A stretch of DNA of 64,000 bases from Protula sp. h YS-2021 (Eukaryota; Annelida; Polychaeta; Sabellida; Serpulidae). Of this stretch, positions 59,881 to 64,000 are shown piece by piece. The stretch spans positions 39,598,394 through 39,662,393 of the forward strand of contig OX457026.1 in NCBI GenBank assembly GCA_949752745.1, given 5' to 3'. Each line of letters opens with the position of its first letter. Within the stretch, counting starts at the first letter, position 1. The notes beneath the pieces were generated by a model. The model worked only from the letters and a program-made list of their open reading frames with translations, had not been told where the DNA came from and made no database searches. The position numbers and the translations under genes were made by a program.

Positions 59881-62422
59881 GAACCAATCAGGCTGTAGTG
59901 CGCTGTCTGTGACGTCATCAAGATTGGTGGTTCATTTCGATCTGTTACTTTAGACCAGCATTCAGTTGTATCAATCTAGCGATTTCTTGAGTAACATTTC
60001 TTTATTTTGTGTCTATTTTTGTTTTCATCTTACAATTTTTTAACTATACTAAACCGTATTTCATAGTCTTAGTTCACCTTCCACTTGAATGGCCTTGGCA
60101 TGAAAATTTCATTTGGCCGTGATCGGGAGCAAACATCAATATTGCTTACAATTATGCATGATTGCCTTTTACTTAAGTGTTTTCCCATGTTCACATGCAA
60201 ATAAATATCCTTGTGTTAGCTATGTTATTGGCCCTGAAATTCCTGATCGGCATGTTAAATGATTATAATCTTTAAAATGTGTTCGTTTCTTTTCATATCT
60301 GTTGTCAACATAAATTCAGATCAATATATATTGCACATTTTACGTATATTTGATTCCCTCGTCATTGTTTTGCTGTGTTATCAACAATACAAAAACTCGG
60401 ATATAATGGCATTTACCTAATTCGGTCAGAATATGTACTTGTTCCAGGAGCCGTACATAATAACCGTAGTCTTTCATGTCACTCGTGTAACAGTTTGACC
60501 TATGTGTGCCCCGTTGTCAACCTCACAATTACCTCGAAAGGGCAAAGTAAACTTTGCCATTGGAGTTCATCATACCCTTGAATGAATGTTCGAAACGTCA
60601 CTAGGAAGCACTCCGCGTGTTTAGAAAGCATTATTATCAAAAAAATTACATACAACTCCCTGTATCGAAAAGTTTTGGCTCCGATAGCTGTATATACTTT
60701 GATGTTCGAGTCTATAGGATTCCATTCATACTATCCTATATCCTTTCAGGGTATCCTCAAAGGGTAAAGGATAGTATACTGCTGCAGGAACTAAAACGTG
60801 TCAGCCAGATTTGCAGGTTGAACGGGTCCAAATGCTGGAGTGCATGCGTCCAGTGTGGTCGGACTAGACTACATGGTGCCAGGCAAAGCCCTCGATGGTG
60901 AGCACACAGCATTATCTCCCCAACCCGGTTTCCCCCTTGCTTAGTCAAGTTCGACACTACAGTGGGCTTGTCTGTTAGCAGATCCTTGAGTGAAATCACT
61001 AGCATCTGTCACGCTGGTAGCACCGCCAGCATCTCAAATGAGCGAACACCCGCGTGTACCTGGCTGACCTACAAATATCATGACACTGCTTCTTCTCCTC
61101 TGGGACGCCAGCATTAGACGTATCCCCCAACTCATGCACTCTCCGTCTTCGGGGGTTGTTGTAAGCACTATATATAAATGTCTTACCTAGTGCAGTGATG
61201 CCTCACGCTGCAGTGCAATCTGCTTGCGTGACCCGTTCAACTGACTTCATAACTTCCAAACATATACCATGAATTTTTATAGGATTGTTAGTTCTGCAGG
61301 ATTGTCAGGCATATCTAAGAGGAAGAATAATCTATAGCATTCAACGCTTGTTTCTCTCTCCAAACGAGAATCATTTGCGGATAGGAAGCTACAAGCTCCT
61401 TAAGAACTTTGATGCGTTAGGTAGCAGAGCCTCGACATCCAACACCACGTGACCGGGAAGAGGAGGTTGCATGCCATAGCACTGGGAAACATAATCTCTC
61501 CTGCGGAGTTTCTCTTATACAATAAGCACATGAAAAGCGTGCAATACACCGTACGCGATCTTTTGCACTACCCCGATGTCTGTCGCGGCTACGATACTGA
61601 CCACGCGTGACTGTCGTTGCATCAGATGCTTGTCTCATATGAAACCACTTGACAGACACCATGTTTACTTATCCCAGGTAACACCCGAATGATATCTAAT
61701 GCGCGCGTGACCTGCAGCAGCAAATCCATTCGCCTGCATACTGTGACGTCATTCATTCGCGGCAGTTTTTACACCACCCTCTAAAAAAAACCTTCAAATC
61801 ACCGTTAAAGTTGCGAATTTCAACATATTGGAAATCCGCTTAAAACTAATATTGGTTCTCCACGAGGCGATGCTGCATACAAATTATTGCATTTTGCATC
61901 TTGAGTTCATTGTAAATAGTAAAACACAAAAGTAAATAATTTGCTAAAATGTTCAAAGATCTTACATGCTCTAAACTTGAAAACAATTATTTCATCTTAA
62001 GCAAAAGAATATGCTAATATTTTTTCCAAGCATATGATTACATATAATAGATTTTTAACAGTGCATAAAACATTAGAAGATAGAACTCTCAAATTTAATA
62101 AATCAAACACTCAGAGAAACCCCTTATTAAAATCAAATTATAAAAGGAAAATTTCAAGGTTCGACAGTCGTCTCAAAATTGGTAAACCTGTGTTTTTCAT
62201 TGAAATTCTAGTTTCATTGAAACAAAGAATTGAACTGGAAATTTGTATTCACTAAAAGACTAAAAGCGCACAATATTGGATAAAGTATCAACCTGTTATG
62301 AAGTTTTTCTTTCTTTCTTTTTTTGTTTCTTTCTTTCTTTGCTTGCTTTTTTTTTTGCTTGCTTTTTTTGAACATGCATGATATCATGTATGATATCAAG
62401 TGCTCTGCCCCCTTTCCTCCAG
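59881..62422. other. intergenic, no gene recognised
   Basis: GTTGAACGGGTC at 60817-60828 and GACCCGTTCAAC at 61230-61241 form a 12-bp inverted repeat about 400 bp apart, possibly ends of a short element. CT-rich (TTTC) repeats lie at about 62305-62370. Segments near 60780-61250 and 61400-61660 are GC-richer but show no domain. Confidence 0.45.
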
Positions 62423-62591
62423 GACATTAGATGAAGTTCGCTGTTCAGCCGCGTTCAATGGAGTAGGCTACTTCACCGAAGATCAGCAAACTATCCGACT
62501 GAAAAGTTTCTTGCAAGGTTTCCTGATGATAGTCCCTGAAGAACTAACCGATGACATTGGTGATCAAAGTCTAGAAGAAAGATCTGCGTGA
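62423..62591 (+). CDS. terminal exon of an unrecognised gene
   Basis: A strong acceptor (CTCTGCCCCCTTTCCTCCAG ending at 62422) opens 56 codons in phase 2 to TGA at 62589-62591. The peptide contains EVRCSAAFNGVGYFTEDQQT and LKSFLQGFLMIVPEELTDD. Its balanced composition looks like a conserved host protein, but I cannot name the family. No other exon was found upstream in the window, where repeats dominate, so the previous intron may exceed several kb. No AATAAA lies between its stop and the next gene. Confidence 0.65.
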
Positions 62592-62731
62592 TCATAAATT
62601 TTACGAGTTCAAGAAAATATGTCCAGTTCGAAATGTTGTCAACGTTAATAGAATACAAACAGAACAGTCTCTATCCCTGATTTTCGCTCAGTAGCTAAAA
62701 ACATTTTTGTTTAGATTTATAGGCCAGCAAT

Positions 62732-62882
62732 ATGATGGAAGGAGATGCTTATAGTGTGCGTAGTATTGGTATTGATAGTTTACCAGAAGAAATTTTAGAA
62801 TACATCATAAGTTTGTTATCTCCTTATCGAGACTTGAGAGCATCGTCACTGGTATGCAAGCGTTGGTACTACATAACCGCAG
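62732..62882 (+). CDS. FBXO42-like: FBXO42-like F-box exon (first coding exon)
   Basis: The ATG at 62732 (second ATG at 62735) begins 50 codons ending at the donor GCAG|GTGAGT (phase 1). The F-box reads IDSLPEEILEYIISLLSPYR and SLVCKRWYYI. This is close to human FBXO42 (ELPEEVLEYILSFLSPY, ALVCKQWY), a substrate receptor of SCF ubiquitin ligases with Kelch repeats. The Kelch exons lie beyond the window or were not recognised. An acceptor-like TTTTTGTTTAG ends at about 62713, so the ATG may sit in exon 2 behind a non-coding leader. Confidence 0.8.
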
Positions 62883-63480
62883 GTGAGTTGCCCAGAAAAG
62901 AACGCACCGAGAAACAAATGAACAGTAGATCGAGATCGGTTAAAAGTTATTTCATACTTTTGAGCCTTTCTGATGATGTTTCGATTGTATTTGAGGGGGG
63001 AAAGGGGTTAGCAAATGATAATAAGCCAGTTCGCACTTTCGGGCCTTCCCGGTGGAGGTGTTGTTTCGACTGCAATTTTTTGGGATAAATTATAAAGAAA
63101 TGTTAAGGGATAAACATAAAAATTCTAATTTTCTTTCAACATGCACACTTTCAAATTTATAAAGCCATCATATCATCTTTGAGAAACTATATTACATGTT
63201 ATTCAGTCCCTTTAATCAACATGTGAATATGTTTCTGATAAAATGGAATTTTGTTTATTTTTGCCGTTTTTTTTCTCTATCATTTCTTAATATCCTTATC
63301 CCAGCTGAATTCAGCCGAAACGCAAAAACTTTTCGGCAAGAGTCAGAGTGCGAATTGGTTTTTAGGAAAACATAAAATTCTATTCTTTTCACAGACACAC
63401 TTTCTGATTGCCCATATTGTATGGCCCACTTATGAATACGTTTCCAGCAATATGGAATATTGATTTTCTTGTTTTTTTTA
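62883..63480. other. start of FBXO42-like intron, nothing recognised
   Basis: AT-rich, no further F-box or Kelch exon seen. Confidence 0.5.
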
Positions 63481-63481
63481 T

Positions 63482-63620
63482 AGTTCCCCGCCACCGCGTA
63501 GCGCGGGGGACTATAGTATTCCGGTCCGTCCGTCCGTCTGGCGACACTTGGAAGCACAAATTTTGTGCACGCGATATCTCAGCCGCTGTTCAACCCTGGC
63601 TTTTGATTGTTATTACAGTG

Positions 63621-63711
<91 letters not shown>

Positions 63712-64000
63712 AAGTTGTGCGACGTCGCATTATTTTTCGATTCGACCACAAAATGACGAAATAGCGAATTGTTGAAAATACGCAATATTTCAGTATTTCT
63801 GTTGCCTACAGTACAACTTTGTGCACGCGATATCTGAGACGCGATTCAACCCTGGCTTTTGATTGTTGCTACAGCGAAAATATATATATTGAAGTTGTGC
63901 GACCTCGCATTATTTTTTTATTCGACCATAGTTCGTGGCGGTGGACATTCATCAGTTTCAACGATAACTTGTTTTATTTTTGTTTTTTGTTTTTTTTTGG
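63482..64000 (+). repeat. hairpin-headed repeat H, copy 3, duplicated, with long (TA)n
   Basis: The head CCCCGCCACCGCGTAGCGCGGGG is followed by GTCCGTCCGTCCGTCTGGCG and 'gcacgcgatatctcagccgctgttcaaccctgg'. The latter segment recurs at about 63818-63860, giving a tandem duplication of roughly 260 bp. A (TA)n run of about 90 bp lies at 63626-63709. It matches 20011-20250 and the 'gttcgtggcggggggacattcatcagtt' end next to it. Confidence 0.8.

Noticed and set aside
61417..61662. Arg-rich minus-strand ORF of 81 codons
   Set aside because: No motif beyond basic composition and no splice context.
63408..63764. ORF of 118 codons with Tyr-Ile repeats
   Set aside because: Runs through the (TA)n tract inside repeat H.

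Overview
The window is a stretch of metazoan nuclear DNA, most likely from a marine invertebrate and plausibly a lophotrochozoan or mollusc. The clade is an inference from repeat style and cannot be fixed from the sequence. It is AT-rich, and genes have introns with GT/AG junctions. Most of it is decayed mobile elements, hairpin-headed dispersed repeats, satellite-like arrays and microsatellites. Three host genes are recognisable from protein signatures: a V-ATPase assembly factor (CCDC115/VMA22, plus strand, 15.6-17.7 kb), a Krueppel-like zinc-finger factor of the KLF10/11 (TIEG) type (minus strand, 26.9-28.9 kb), and the F-box exon of an FBXO42-like gene (plus strand, 62.7 kb). The last exon of an unrecognised gene ends only 140 bp upstream of the F-box start codon.

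Layout. 1-0.8 kb: 3' end of a non-LTR retrotransposon. 3-6 kb: a dispersed repeat rich in CRE palindromes, the first of three copies of a composite repeat with an internal tandem array, and a fragment of a viral-type DNA polymerase B gene. 7.17-8.94 kb: a complete-ended, internally deleted Mutator-like element with tandem-repeat inverted ends and an 8-bp target duplication. 11-12 kb: a 150-bp tandem array. 13.4 kb: another LINE fragment. 14.3-15.1 kb: composite repeat copy 2. 15.6-17.7 kb: CCDC115. 19-25.7 kb: dense repeats, including a 431-bp hAT-type MITE with a perfect 8-bp duplication, inserted in a hairpin-headed repeat. 26.9-29.9 kb: KLF10/11 and a possible promoter with two perfect CREs. 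34-36.2 kb: two satellites, one with regularly spaced nuclear-receptor half-sites.

37.2-52.3 kb is a decayed Polinton/Maverick, a large virus-like DNA transposon. It keeps recognisable integrase, packaging ATPase, pX-like, penton-like, pVI-like, hexon-like major capsid, adenain-like protease and protein-primed DNA polymerase B regions. Its right-hand transcription unit runs leftward and the two units converge on back-to-back polyadenylation signals near 46.97 kb. The capsid gene is split by about 2.3 kb of satellite and microsatellite DNA. Small unrecognised accessory ORFs lie at the left end, and one of them recurs in inverted orientation at the right end. Every core gene is interrupted, so the element is a fossil.

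53.3-55.7 kb is a CR1/L2-like LINE (minus strand). 57.4-59.9 kb is a DIRS-type retrotransposon (minus strand) with gag-like, RT, RNase H and tyrosine-recombinase remnants. The window ends with the unidentified terminal exon, the F-box exon and another hairpin-headed repeat with a long TA microsatellite. The host genes appear independent of each other. The unifying theme is repeated invasion of the intergenic DNA and introns by several transposon classes.
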